This document shows, in pieces, positions 29,234 to 37,825 of a stretch of DNA of 64,000 nucleotides. Both the position numbers and the translations under genes were made by a program. Below the pieces are notes generated by a model, which saw only the letters and a list, made by a program, of their open reading frames with translations, searched no databases and was not told where the DNA came from. Location: NCBI RefSeq assembly GCF_900109565.1, contig NZ_FNZZ01000002.1:558001-622000 (forward strand), given 5' to 3'. The number at the start of each line of letters is the position of its first letter. Positions within the stretch are counted from its first letter, which is position 1. Origin of the DNA: Sphingomonas palmae (lineage in GTDB: Bacteria > Pseudomonadota > Alphaproteobacteria > Sphingomonadales > Sphingomonadaceae).

Positions 29234-31405
29234 ATGACGAGCGTCTATGTCGCCATCCTCTGCGGCTTGGTGGCCGTGGCCTATGGCATCCTCACCAGCG
29301 GCCAGGTGCTGCGACAACCCACCGGCAACGAGCGCATGCAGGACATCGCCGCCGCGATCCAGGAGGGCGCGAAGGCGTATCTCGGCCGGCAATACACCAC
29401 CATCGCGATCGTCGGCGTGATCGTCGCGGCCGTGCTGTTCGCGACGCTCGGTCTGCTGTCCACCACCGGGTTCGTGATCGGGGCTTTGCTGTCGGGGGTG
29501 GCGGGCTACGTCGGGATGAACATTTCGGTGCGCGCCAACGTCCGCACCGCGGAGGCCGCGCGCGGCAGCCTGCAGGGCGGGCTCACCACCGCCTTCCGAT
29601 CGGGCGCGGTGACGGGGATGCTGGTCGCGGGCCTCGGTCTGCTCGCGATCGCGGGCTTCTTCTGGTACCTCGTCGGCCCGGGCGGACGTGCCCCCAACGA
29701 CCGCGCGATCGTGGAGGCGCTGACCGCGCTCGCGTTCGGCGCGTCGCTGATCTCGATCTTCGCGCGGCTGGGCGGCGGCATCTTCACCAAGGCGGCCGAC
29801 GTCGGCGCCGACCTGGTCGGCAAGGTCGAGGCCGGCATCCCGGAGGACGATCCCCGCAACCCCGCGGTCATTGCCGACAACGTTGGAGACAACGTCGGCG
29901 ACTGCGCCGGCATGGCGGCCGACCTGTTCGAGACCTACGTCGTCACGCTGGGCGTCACGATGATCTCGATCGCGCTCCTCATCCCCGCCGACGCGGCCGA
30001 GCTGCTCAGATTGATGAGCCTTCCGCTGATCGTCGGCGGCGTGTGCATCGTGACCAGCATCATCGGCACCTATATGGTGCGGCTGGGGCGTGGTGGCTCG
30101 ATCATGGGCGCGCTCTACAAGGGGTTCTGGACCTCGGCGCTGCTCTCCATCCCCGCGATCTACGCCGTGACGCGCTGGACATTGGGCGACATGAGCGCGG
30201 TGATCGGCGGCGCGGGCTTCCTCGATCCCGCGGGCGATGATCTGACGACGGGTGCCGACACTGCGACGCAAGGCAGCGGCGCAATCGCGTCGTTCACCGG
30301 CAACGACCTGTTCTGGTGCATGCTGATCGGCCTCGCAGTCACGGGGCTGATCGTGTGGATCACCGAATATTACACCGGCACCAACTACCGCCCCGTGAAG
30401 TCGATCGCCAAGGCGTCGGAAACCGGCCACGGCACCAACGTGATCCAGGGCCTGGCGATCAGCCTGGAGGCGACCGCGCTGCCCACGATCGTCATCGTCG
30501 TCGCCGTCATCGCCGCCTACAAGCTCGCCGGGATCATCGGCATCGCGTTCGGCGCGACCGCGATGCTGGCGCTCGCGGGTATGGTCGTCGCGCTCGACGC
30601 CTATGGACCCGTCACCGACAATGCCGGCGGCATCGCCGAAATGGCGGGGCTGGAAGACGAGGTCCGCGCGCGTACCGATGCGCTCGACGCGGTCGGCAAC
30701 ACGACCAAGGCGGTGACCAAGGGCTACGCGATCGGCTCGGCCGGGCTCGCCGCATTGGTGCTGTTCGGTGCCTATACGACCGATCTCGCGACCTACTTCC
30801 CCGATCTGACGGTCGATTTCAGCCTATCCAACCCGTACGTGATCGTCGGACTTCTGCTCGGTGCGCTGCTGCCGTACCTGTTCGGCGCGTTCGGCATGAC
30901 CGCAGTGGGGCGCGCGGCCGGCGCAGTGGTCGAGGAGGTGCGCGGGCAGTTCCGCGACAATCCCGGCATCATGCAGGGAACCAGCCGTCCGAACTACGGC
31001 CGCACCGTCGACCTCGTCACACGCGCCGCGATCCGCGAGATGATCATACCCTCGCTGCTGCCCGTGCTTTCCCCAATCGCGCTCTACTTCATCGTACGCG
31101 CCGTCGACGGGCAGGCCAGCGCCTTCGCCGCGGTTGGCGCGATGCTCTTGGGCGTCATCGTCTCGGGACTGTTCGTCGCGCTGTCGATGACATCCGGGGG
31201 CGGCGCTTGGGACAATGCCAAGAAATATATCGAGGACGGCAACCACGGCGGCAAGGGATCGGAGGCGCACAAGGCCGCGGTCACCGGCGACACGGTCGGC
31301 GACCCGTACAAGGACACCGCCGGTCCCGCGGTCAATCCGATGATCAAGATCACCAACATCGTCGCCCTGCTGCTGCTCGCGGCACTGGCGGGCGGCGCGG
31401 GCTGA
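29234..31405 (+). CDS. hppA: H+-translocating membrane pyrophosphatase, K+-insensitive
   Basis: It is a 723-residue protein with about 16 membrane helices that pumps H+ using pyrophosphate hydrolysis. The catalytic loop [19 protein letters not shown] and the following DNVGDNVGD carry the Mg-PPi-binding aspartates. In [17 protein letters not shown]492 and T495 occupy the positions that are Ala and Gly in K+-dependent enzymes, so it should be K+-insensitive (established for this family). A Shine-Dalgarno-like GGAGGGAAG precedes the ATG. Confidence 0.96.
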   Translation: MTSVYVAILCGLVAVAYGILTSGQVLRQPTGNERMQDIAAAIQEGAKAYLGRQYTTIAIVGVIVAAVLFATLGLLSTTGFVIGALLSGVAGYVGMNISVRANVRTAEAARGSLQGGLTTAFRSGAVTGMLVAGLGLLAIAGFFWYLVGPGGRAPNDRAIVEALTALAFGASLISIFARLGGGIFTKAADVGADLVGKVEAGIPEDDPRNPAVIADNVGDNVGDCAGMAADLFETYVVTLGVTMISIALLIPADAAELLRLMSLPLIVGGVCIVTSIIGTYMVRLGRGGSIMGALYKGFWTSALLSIPAIYAVTRWTLGDMSAVIGGAGFLDPAGDDLTTGADTATQGSGAIASFTGNDLFWCMLIGLAVTGLIVWITEYYTGTNYRPVKSIAKASETGHGTNVIQGLAISLEATALPTIVIVVAVIAAYKLAGIIGIAFGATAMLALAGMVVALDAYGPVTDNAGGIAEMAGLEDEVRARTDALDAVGNTTKAVTKGYAIGSAGLAALVLFGAYTTDLATYFPDLTVDFSLSNPYVIVGLLLGALLPYLFGAFGMTAVGRAAGAVVEEVRGQFRDNPGIMQGTSRPNYGRTVDLVTRAAIREMIIPSLLPVLSPIALYFIVRAVDGQASAFAAVGAMLLGVIVSGLFVALSMTSGGGAWDNAKKYIEDGNHGGKGSEAHKAAVTGDTVGDPYKDTAGPAVNPMIKITNIVALLLLAALAGGAG

Positions 31406-31595
31406 CGGCGCGTCGGGCCGGGAAGCGGTGTCAGCCGCTGCTCGCCTTGCCCGATCACGGCAAAGCGCCCATATCATCGGTGTCGGCCGGACTCGCATCG
31501 CGCGGGTCCGGTCATTGTTGCTTGTCCGGCGCTCCTTCCCTTTTGGCCGTGCTTCGGCTAAGGGCGCGCTCGTCCAATCCCGAAAGAGACACCGT

Positions 31596-31841
31596 TTGGC
31601 GAAAGAAGAACTCCTCGAAATGCGCGGCCAGGTGGTCGAGCTGCTGCCCAACGCGATGTTCCGCGTCCGGCTCGAGAACGATCACGAAATCCTCGGCCAC
31701 ACCGCGGGCAAGATGCGCAAGAACCGCATCCGCGTGCTCGTCGGCGACGAGGTGCTGGTCGAACTGACCCCGTACGATCTGACAAAGGGGCGGATCACCT
31801 ACCGCTTCATGCCCGGCCGCGGCGGCCCCGGCCCGCAATAA
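31596..31841 (+). CDS. infA: Translation initiation factor IF-1
   Basis: It is an 81-residue OB-fold protein: [20 protein letters not shown], then [20 protein letters not shown] and [13 protein letters not shown]. It binds the ribosomal A site during initiation. The start is TTG 31596 (reads MAKEE). Upstream in-frame sequence lacks similarity. It is followed by maf and a ribonuclease gene, the usual alphaproteobacterial infA-maf-rne-yacG order. Confidence 0.95.
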   Translation: MAKEELLEMRGQVVELLPNAMFRVRLENDHEILGHTAGKMRKNRIRVLVGDEVLVELTPYDLTKGRITYRFMPGRGGPGPQ

Positions 31842-31873
31842 TCGCGCCGGGCGGTCTTCGCCCGTTTTCGCCG

Positions 31874-32440
31874 ATGCCACTCGTCCTCGCTTCCTCCTCG
31901 CCGCGCCGGCGCGACCTGCTCGCGCGCCTCGGTGCCGCGCCCGACCGGGTCGCTGCGCCCGAGATCGATGAAACGCCGCTCAAGGGCGAGTTGCCCCGCG
32001 CCTACGCGCTGCGCCTCGCCGTCGAGAAGGCACGCGCCGTTGCCCGCGCGGACGGGGAGGTCGTGCTAGCCGGCGACACCACGATCGCGCTTGGCCGGCG
32101 CATCCTGCCGCCTGCCACGACCGAGGAGGTCCAGTGCGACCTGCTGTCCGCGCTGTCGGGACGTCGCCACCACGCGCTGTCCGCCGTCTGCGTCATCGAC
32201 GCCGCGGGCAGTGAACGCACGCGGCTCGCCGACACGATCGTCGCATTCAAGCCGCTGACCGCGCGCGAGATCGATGCTTATATCGCGTGCGGCGAGGGGA
32301 TCGGCAAAGCGGGCGGCTACGCGATCCAGGGCCGCGCAGAGGGCTGGGTCCGCTTCCTCGCGGGCAGCCACTCGGGTGTGATCGGCCTTCCCCTGTTCGA
32401 GACGCGCGCGCTGCTCGTCACCGCCGGCATCCTTGCCTGA
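31874..32440 (+). CDS. maf: Maf family nucleotide pyrophosphatase
   Basis: It is a 188-residue protein with the Maf N-terminal motif LASSSPRRRDLLARLG, the EKARAVA segment and the C-terminal GKAGGYAIQGRAEGWVRF. Family members hydrolyse dTTP/UTP or modified nucleotides and are linked to cell-division arrest. The third-motif AGDTTIALG keeps the catalytic Asp. The stop overlaps the start of the ribonuclease gene by 8 bases. Confidence 0.93.
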   Translation: MPLVLASSSPRRRDLLARLGAAPDRVAAPEIDETPLKGELPRAYALRLAVEKARAVARADGEVVLAGDTTIALGRRILPPATTEEVQCDLLSALSGRRHHALSAVCVIDAAGSERTRLADTIVAFKPLTAREIDAYIACGEGIGKAGGYAIQGRAEGWVRFLAGSHSGVIGLPLFETRALLVTAGILA

Positions 32441-33365
32441 AGCGTACTGGCTCTACGAGGACGGGATCGGCGAGGCGCGCGCCACGCTGATCGACGACGA
32501 CCGTATTCTCGCCGCCCGCATCGAACTGCCCGGCCGCCTGCGCGTCGGCACCGTCGCGCGCGCGCGGCTGACCGAGTTCCAGCTCGCGACGCTCGATACG
32601 GGCGAGCAGGTGATGCTCGATCGTCGCCCGCCCGGTGTGACGCTCGGTTCCGCGATCACGGTCGAGGTTGTGCGTGAGGCGATCCCCGAACCCGGCCGCG
32701 CCAAGCGCGCGCGCGGGCGGATGACCGACGCGACGCCGGCGACCGGCCCAAATCTGCTCGCCCGCATAACTGCAACCGGGGTGCCGGTCCGCACCTTGCG
32801 CGCGCACGAGCCCGACCTGCTCGAACAGGCCGGCTGGTCGGAGGTGCTCGACGAGGCGCTGTTCGGCGAAATCGCGTTCGCGGGCGGCGCGCTGCGCATG
32901 TCGCCGACGCCGGCGATGACGCTGTTCGACGTCGACGGCGACGGTCCGCTCGACGTATTGGCCGAGCGCGCCGCGGTGGCGGTCGCGCACGCGATCCGGC
33001 GGCACGGTATCGGCGGCTCCATCGGCGTCGACTTTCCTAGCGTCACTGGCAAGGCCACGCGGCAGGCGGTTGCGGCCGCGATCGACGCGCATTTGGCGCT
33101 CCCGTTCGAGCGCACCGCGGTCAACGGCTTCGGCTTCATGCAGATCGTCCGCCCGCGCCCGCGCGCCTCGCTGCCCGAGTTGCTGCGCGACGACCTCGCC
33201 GCCGCATCGACGCGCGCCGCGCTGCGCCAGATCGAGCGTGTTCCCGCAACCGCGCCCAATCGTCATCGCCTGTCCGGACCAGTCGGCGCCTGCCTCGACG
33301 CGCATCCGGACTGGCTCGACGAACTGGTGCGCCGCACCGGCCGCACGCCTATATTCAACGCATGA
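32433..33365 (+). CDS. RNase E/G family protein, short form
   Basis: It is a 310-residue protein corresponding to the catalytic core of RNase E/G. The two metal-binding aspartates are D166 (TLFDVDGDG) and D200 (GGSIGVDFPSV). It stops soon after the NGFGFMQIVRPRPR segment and has no CPxCxG zinc-link, so it cannot tetramerise as RNase E does. The N-terminal S1-like region (37-85) is reduced. It starts with TTG overlapping maf and overlaps yacG by 4 bases (ATGA). This short form is common in sphingomonads, where a full-length RNase E is encoded elsewhere. Its RNA substrate is unknown. Confidence 0.85.
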   Translation: MPEAYWLYEDGIGEARATLIDDDRILAARIELPGRLRVGTVARARLTEFQLATLDTGEQVMLDRRPPGVTLGSAITVEVVREAIPEPGRAKRARGRMTDATPATGPNLLARITATGVPVRTLRAHEPDLLEQAGWSEVLDEALFGEIAFAGGALRMSPTPAMTLFDVDGDGPLDVLAERAAVAVAHAIRRHGIGGSIGVDFPSVTGKATRQAVAAAIDAHLALPFERTAVNGFGFMQIVRPRPRASLPELLRDDLAAASTRAALRQIERVPATAPNRHRLSGPVGACLDAHPDWLDELVRRTGRTPIFNA

Positions 33366-33535
33366 CGACTGCCCGCTGCCCGATCTGCACCGCACCTGCG
33401 CTGCCTGAACACGCGCCCTTCTGCAGCCGCGGGTGCAAGGACCGCGACCTGCTGCAATGGCTGGGCGAGGGATATCGCATCCCCGGCCCCGCCGCCGACG
33501 AAGAAGCGCTGGACAGCCTCCGCAACCCCGACTAA
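33362..33535 (+). CDS. yacG: DNA gyrase inhibitor YacG (zinc protein)
   Basis: It is a 57-residue protein with four zinc cysteines C6, C9, C21 and C25 (CPIC and FCSRGCKDRDLLQWL), the full YacG pattern. In E. coli YacG binds GyrB and inhibits supercoiling. The ATG overlaps the ribonuclease stop. tRNA-Phe follows 31 bases downstream. Confidence 0.92.
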   Translation: MTTARCPICTAPALPEHAPFCSRGCKDRDLLQWLGEGYRIPGPAADEEALDSLRNPD

Positions 33536-33566
33536 GGACGCCGCTCACCGCTGCTCAGCGGTACAT

Positions 33567-33642
33567 GCCCAGGTAGCTCAGTTGGTAGAGCATGCGACTG
33601 AAAATCGCAGTGTCGGCGGTTCGATCCCGTCCCTGGGCACCA
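33567..33642 (+). tRNA. tRNA-Phe (GAA)
   Basis: It folds into a complete 76-base cloverleaf: acceptor stem GCCCAGG/CCTGGGC, D arm GCTC..GAGC, anticodon stem TGCGA/TCGCA with loop CTGAAAA (anticodon GAA at 33600-33602), T loop TTCGATC, and an encoded CCA end. The 3' half is the attachment site of the integrative element to the right; integration leaves the tRNA intact because the element supplies an identical 3' half. Confidence 0.97.
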
Positions 33643-33648
33643 TCAAAT
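33596..33648 (+). repeat. attL: 53-bp core repeat in tRNA-Phe
   Basis: It runs from the last two bases of the 5' anticodon stem through the 3' end of the tRNA and 6 bases beyond. It is identical to 45703-45755; the bases before and after differ (C versus A, and C versus T). This extent matches the classic crossover segment of tyrosine integrases that use tRNA 3' halves. Confidence 0.95.
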
Positions 33649-33670
33649 CAATAACTTAGCGGTAGAAAGA

Positions 33671-33700
33671 TCAGCGGGCGAACCCGCTGATGTAATTTTT
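33671..33700 (+). terminator. Rho-independent terminator after tRNA-Phe
   Basis: TCAGCGGG (33671-33678) and CCCGCTGA (33683-33690) form a perfect 8-bp stem with loop CGAA, followed by TGTAATTTTT. It lies 28 bases beyond the tRNA 3' end, inside the element, so the element itself supplies the terminator of the host tRNA transcript. No such hairpin is at attR. Confidence 0.8.
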
Positions 33701-33708
33701 GCTGTAAT
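33689..33708 (+). repeat. Candidate integrase arm-type repeats, left end
   Basis: GATGTAAT (33689-33696) and GCTGTAAT (33701-33708) are spaced 12 bases apart, 41 bases inside attL. The right end carries two copies of GCTGTAAT spaced 11 bases apart (45567-45585), in the same orientation. Paired short direct repeats near both core sites are what arm-type integrase sites look like; binding is not shown. Confidence 0.5.
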
Positions 33709-33731
33709 CGCCCCACTCGTTAAGGCTGGCC

Positions 33732-34859
33732 TTACGATTCGAGTGCGGTCATCGCATTATCGATGTGGACCCCGTCTACGTGAGAGTAGCGCAGCACCAT
33801 CGACAACGTCTTATGTCCGCTGACTCGCTGAACGGTAGGCAGATCAACGCCCGCTTTAACCAGCCGAGTGATAGCCGTATGCCGCAGGACGTGTGGGGTA
33901 ACCGTGGCGGGGTCGAGTTCAGCCCGGACAACTGACCGCTGAAATGCTTTACGGAAGGTGTGCCGGTAACCAGTGGAACTGCCTGCACCACCTTTGAAAA
34001 GGTAACCGGTAGCTTCTCCCCGCATCGACCTGATCCGAGAAAGCTCACAAGCTAACTCGGTTGTAATAGGCTGCTCTCGCTGCCCCGCCTTTGCCTGTGG
34101 AATGAAGAACCGCTTACGATGTAGATCAAGGTTTTCCCATCGTAGGCGGCGAGCTTCCCCATGCCGCATAGCCGTATGTAACCCTACCATGACGAACAAG
34201 CCTACGTCCGGGTCGGGATCGTTATATGCGGCCTGAACCAGCGCAGTAGCTTCGGCTTGGTTCAGAACGACACGACGGCCATTATCTTCCGATAGTCGAG
34301 GGATGAAAGGAATAGCGTCTTTCCCAATCCAGCCCCACTTATTAGCCGACCTAAATAGATGCGATAGGGTTGCCAACTCCCTGTTGATAGTAGAGTCCTT
34401 CGCTCCTTCCGCACGCCGTGCAGCTACAAACTCGTTGATCGCTGTTACCGGAACCGCAGAGAACCGGTACTCTCCCAACTGAGGTACAAGGCGGGCCGTT
34501 AGGTGTTGCCTTTTACGGTCGACGCCTTCGCCTACTCCGCGCTCAAGATGCTCGATATAGCGAACGGCTTCCTCCTTGAATTTAGGAGCCGTCTTCCTTC
34601 CTTTAGGTAGGTCTAATCGATCTTCCCGAGCGCGTGTGCGAAGTACCTCTAGCGCAGCCTCGCACTGCTGCCGCGTCACCCCGGCGCTTGCCATACCCAT
34701 AGCGCGGCTAATCCGCTTGCCATCCACCATCGCGGCAATGACGTAGCGAAGATCACCGGACTTCGTGCGCTGCACCTTGATGCCATGCTCTTCAATAGCC
34801 TGACCCGGTAGAAGCGCTTTGAGAGCAGCGGGGGTAAGCTTTACGAACCTACTAGCCAT
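33732..34859 (-). CDS. int: Tyrosine-type site-specific integrase
   Basis: It is a 375-residue recombinase with catalytic residues R232 (TAMRHGEARRL), H323-x2-R326 (HVLRHTAI), H349 (SGHKTLSM) and nucleophile Y358 (LRYSHV). The N-terminal ~90 residues form an arm-binding-like region and 90-180 a SAM-like core-binding domain. It catalyses integration and excision at the tRNA-Phe attachment site. It is transcribed toward the tRNA with its 3' end 90 bases from it, the standard layout for such islands. It is complete and looks functional. Confidence 0.96.
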   Translation of the reverse strand: MASRFVKLTPAALKALLPGQAIEEHGIKVQRTKSGDLRYVIAAMVDGKRISRAMGMASAGVTRQQCEAALEVLRTRAREDRLDLPKGRKTAPKFKEEAVRYIEHLERGVGEGVDRKRQHLTARLVPQLGEYRFSAVPVTAINEFVAARRAEGAKDSTINRELATLSHLFRSANKWGWIGKDAIPFIPRLSEDNGRRVVLNQAEATALVQAAYNDPDPDVGLFVMVGLHTAMRHGEARRLRWENLDLHRKRFFIPQAKAGQREQPITTELACELSRIRSMRGEATGYLFKGGAGSSTGYRHTFRKAFQRSVVRAELDPATVTPHVLRHTAITRLVKAGVDLPTVQRVSGHKTLSMVLRYSHVDGVHIDNAMTALES

Positions 34860-35011
34860 ATTAAGTCTCGTAATAAGTGACTGTATCTAGTCTATGGTGA
34901 ATACATGCGAAGTAGTGACACAAAGAATCGGGAGTTGCCGGAGCCTCCGCCTCGCTTTATCTCCACTTCACAGCCAGCCGATATCCGACTCGCTGCTTAA
35001 GGAGACATAGT

Positions 35012-35263
35012 TTGATTGATAGAGTCAACGTCCGAGTCATGCCCGATGGCCGCTTGGACCGACACAATGCCGCACTCTACTTGGGCGTGGCGACGAAGAC
35101 CCTCGCTAACTATCGGTCACGGGGCGTCGGGCCGCGCTGTGTCCGCGTAGGAGGCAAAGCCTTCTATTACCTAGCCGACTTAGAGGCGTTCGTAGCGCAA
35201 GGCATGGCAGCGTCACCGACGATGTTCACGCACTTGCAGACCCTGCCCTGCCCACACCCTTGA
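35012..35263 (+). CDS. Excisionase-like helix-turn-helix protein
   Basis: It is an 83-residue protein with a MerR/AlpA-type winged HTH: DRHNAALYLGVATKTLANYR, then RVGGKAFYYLADLEAFVAQG, the HTH_17 pattern used by phage and island excisionases. The start is TTG 35012, set by AAGGAGA 6 bases upstream. It is divergent from int with 150 bases between, which probably hold both promoters. It is the likely directionality factor or regulator of int (inference). Confidence 0.75.
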   Translation: MIDRVNVRVMPDGRLDRHNAALYLGVATKTLANYRSRGVGPRCVRVGGKAFYYLADLEAFVAQGMAASPTMFTHLQTLPCPHP

Positions 35264-35491
35264 AGCGATCTCGTCGTTGCAATCGCCCATATTGCCGTTG
35301 TGAGCTTCACGCTTTCTCGCGCGTAAATGACTGCCAAGTTCCCGCCAGACGACCTTGGAAGCGCGCTCAAGGTCTGCTGCTCGCCGTTGAAGTGCAACCG
35401 TCGGTTTAGAGAGCCGGTCGATTAACTCCAAGCCTCCGCCAATTTAAGCAAATACATTAACATAGCATATAGTCAGGTTAACTTCTTAGTC

Positions 35492-36880
35492 ATGCCATCA
35501 AATACAATTATCAAAGCTGCCGCACCTATCGACCTTTTCGATTCACCCACGGCACGTAAACCGCGCCTCGCGTTTAAGGCGCGTCCACCACAAGAGTTAT
35601 TAAATCGACCCACTGTCTCTATGACTTTGCGATCACACTCGAAGTCGATCGAAGCTAAGGCTGCCAGCACTTCTTTGCTGCGCCTGATTCACAAACCAAT
35701 AGGACGCCGCAAGAAGGCTTCTAAGGAGTACCAAGCTGCTATTGATACGATTGTAGCGGACGTACTCAAAGGTGCCTCGTACACGCCTATTCGGCCTTGT
35801 ATCAGACGCATGGCCGCAAAGGACTTCACTGGCGCACCTATGTGCCGTGATGTTTTTGAGCGCGCGCTAACCGATCTTGCCACCTACGACTTTGTTGAAG
35901 TCTACAAGGGTGATCGAGCCTTTCGTGATCGCGAGGGATTCATCACGCGCATCCTGCCCTTGCCGCGTTTGACCGACCTTTGCGCAACGTTCGGGGTCAT
36001 CGCCTCTGAACACCGCCGTCATTTCACCTACTGTCATAAGGCCGATTGCACGCCGCCTATCCAGCTACGCGCGGCTACAGTGCGCAGCGCCAAGTGGAAG
36101 GCCAGAGGAAAGCTTCTACCAGTCGATTACGAAGACCCACGCGTGAAGCACGAAGCTGCACGGGTGCGTGCGCTCAACGCTTTCATCAGAGCGCACGTTG
36201 TTACCGGCCCGGTAGAGGCGCAACTGGATGAAATCGCTTTGTATCGCGGCTTCAACCAAGGCGATCAGCCCGGCCACGACTATCGACTAGGTGGCCGCAT
36301 CTATGCGGATGGGGGCAGCTATCAGCAGCTTTCGTCATTGGAGCGGAGTCGAATTCGCTTCAACGGAGAACCGGTTGCAGAAGTTGATATCTCTGCGTGC
36401 TTTCTCACAATTGCCTACGCCCTTACGGGAACGCCGCTACCCTCAACGGGTGATCCCTACAGCGGACCGAAACTTGAACGAGCCGTGGTTAAAGCATGGG
36501 TCAACATGACCTTGAGTCACACTCGTTTTCACAAACGATGGCCGACGGAAGTAGTAGAAGATTTGGCACAACGTGGCTTTCCTAATTTGCGCAAAACTCA
36601 TCCCATTAAGCGTGTTGAGAACGAAATTAGAGCAAAGCTTCCGGTCATGGCAAATTGGCCAGCCGTTCCTATTAGCTGGCCGGAGCTTTTCTACGAGGAA
36701 AGTGAGATAATGATGGATGCTATGGAAAGGCTTATGTCACTTGGTATTATCGGCCTTCCCGTTCACGACTCGCTTCTTATTCCTCCTTCTAAGATGAAAG
36801 AAGGTATCAAAGCTATTCAAGATGCCTTCTATAACCGGCTTGGAATAATGCCTAAGGTTGAAGCTAAAGGTACTAGTTGA
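35492..36880 (+). CDS. Putative polymerase-like protein (family-A / single-subunit polymerase motifs)
   Basis: It is a 462-residue cytosolic protein without a named family that I know. Residues 264-313 read like the core of family-A DNA polymerases and T7-type RNA polymerases: YRLGGRIYADGG (compare the RGRxY motif), then AEVDISACFLTIAYALTG (motif A, D299), KLERAVVKAWVNMT with K334 (motif-B position), and GLPVHDSLLIP with H425-D426 (motif C; HDS in T7 RNAP, HDE in PolA). The N-terminal 260 residues are basic with Cys/His residues C181-H182 and C186. Spacing A-C of ~127 residues is short, so it would be a minimal palm. It could replicate or prime the element; this is inference. Confidence 0.55.
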   Translation: MPSNTIIKAAAPIDLFDSPTARKPRLAFKARPPQELLNRPTVSMTLRSHSKSIEAKAASTSLLRLIHKPIGRRKKASKEYQAAIDTIVADVLKGASYTPIRPCIRRMAAKDFTGAPMCRDVFERALTDLATYDFVEVYKGDRAFRDREGFITRILPLPRLTDLCATFGVIASEHRRHFTYCHKADCTPPIQLRAATVRSAKWKARGKLLPVDYEDPRVKHEAARVRALNAFIRAHVVTGPVEAQLDEIALYRGFNQGDQPGHDYRLGGRIYADGGSYQQLSSLERSRIRFNGEPVAEVDISACFLTIAYALTGTPLPSTGDPYSGPKLERAVVKAWVNMTLSHTRFHKRWPTEVVEDLAQRGFPNLRKTHPIKRVENEIRAKLPVMANWPAVPISWPELFYEESEIMMDAMERLMSLGIIGLPVHDSLLIPPSKMKEGIKAIQDAFYNRLGIMPKVEAKGTS

Positions 36881-37175
36881 AGTCTCTCCATATACATTAA
36901 AAAATTCGTCCTATTAACACCCACACCCACCCTTCACCATACTAGTAGGAGATTGGAAGAGTGTGTTGATGCACAGGTGAAGGCACAGTCTTCTATTACA
37001 CAAAGAGGCATAGAAGCCCGGTAGCGGGCATGAAGGCGCCAGAGGTAAGGTAAACTACTTAAGGCGCCCTTTCCCCTTGTGCGCGGCCTGTAGCGCCAAA
37101 TTGGTGAGAATAACCGGACCCTTTTCCGAACAGCTTACTATTACTAGATGTTGTAGAGGCGTCGAGGGCAAGACG
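36881..37175. other. Noncoding region upstream of KTSC gene
   Basis: These 295 bases have no supported gene. They contain a C-rich run (ACACCCACACCCACCC near 36921), GGCGCC hexamers at 37035 and 37063, and the first copy of an imperfect repeat (37055-37102). Confidence 0.5.
37055..37102 (+). repeat. Imperfect direct repeat, copy 1
   Basis: The segment begins CTACTTAAGGCGCC and ends CCAAATT. A degenerate copy at 37461-37507 begins CTACTTAAAGCGCC and ends GCAAATT, so the two flank the KTSC gene. A weaker partial match is at 37874-37897. The function is unknown; regulator binding or iteron-like use is possible. Confidence 0.45.
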
Positions 37176-37370
37176 GTGGTTTACGTAAACTCAAGCGCGA
37201 TAAAGCGGGCAGAGTATGATCAGGTTAGCCGACGAATGACGCTGTGGTTTCCACAAGGACATAGCTACACGTTCTGTGGCGTTCCTGCGCACGTGTACGA
37301 GGGCTTGCTAACCGCACCGTCCAAGGGTTCTTACTACAACGCTTATATTCGCGACCGCTACCAGTGCTAA
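37176..37370 (+). CDS. KTSC domain protein
   Basis: It is a 64-residue protein that is nearly all KTSC domain: VNSSAIKRAEYDQVSRRMTL, FPQGHSYTFCGVP and the signature SKGSYYNAYIRDRY, where the family has KTSC-like Lys/Thr/Ser/Cys positions. The role is unknown; the domain also occurs fused to lysyl-tRNA-synthetase-like and phage proteins. I chose GTG 37176, with GAGGG 7 bases upstream; the frame stays open to TTG 37077. It is flanked by imperfect repeats. Confidence 0.72.
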   Translation: MVYVNSSAIKRAEYDQVSRRMTLWFPQGHSYTFCGVPAHVYEGLLTAPSKGSYYNAYIRDRYQC

Positions 37371-37460
37371 GGCTCGCAACCGGCATTCCCGCATAGGCTA
37401 TGCTGATTTAAGACGCTTACAGCCTCATACAGATCATATAGGCACATGAGGTAGGTAGGC

Positions 37461-37507
37461 CTACTTAAAGCGCCTTTTTGCCTTCTATGCCGCTCTACGG
37501 GCAAATT
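37461..37507 (+). repeat. Imperfect direct repeat, copy 2
   Basis: It is the second copy of the repeat at 37055-37102, lying in the 150-base gap between the KTSC gene and the convergent DUF6771 gene. The first 14 bases differ at a single position and the last 6 are identical. Confidence 0.45.
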
Positions 37508-37521
37508 ACAGCATCTACCGC

Positions 37522-37719
37522 CTACAAGCGCTCTAACGGTAGCCGTAGCTGATCGCGATCTACCTGCTCCATTGGACGGACAGCCTCGCATAACGATCGC
37601 GCCAATTCATGCGCCGCTTGTTCACGGATACGCTGAACCGGAGCAGTAATGCCGACACGCACCCAACCGGGTGCGGTCAAGATGGCCGAGGCGAGCGTAG
37701 CAGGGTCTAGGCGTTCCAT
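37522..37719 (-). CDS. DUF6771-like small protein
   Basis: It is a 65-residue protein: MERLDPATLASAILTAPGWV, then RVGITAPVQRIREQAAHELA. This is the pattern of the DUF6771 proteins found in sphingomonad islands and plasmids, where the helical second half resembles a small regulator. The start at ATG 37719 is uncertain: no clear Shine-Dalgarno is seen and the frame is open much further upstream across the divergent gene. Function unknown. Confidence 0.6.
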   Translation of the reverse strand: MERLDPATLASAILTAPGWVRVGITAPVQRIREQAAHELARSLCEAVRPMEQVDRDQLRLPLERL

Positions 37720-37825
37720 GCAGGGATGAGAACATAGCAGGAACGGTTCGGCAAGAGTTGTGATTGATCGAGCGTTCATCACCGCACGTTGCAGACGTGC
37801 GCTAAGGATCGCATCACGACGCACC

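Noticed and set aside
35213..35431. 72-codon frame on the - strand, overlapping the excisionase-like gene
   Set aside because: It has only a TTG start with a Shine-Dalgarno too close, and the second half is low in structure. It could be real but is not supported.
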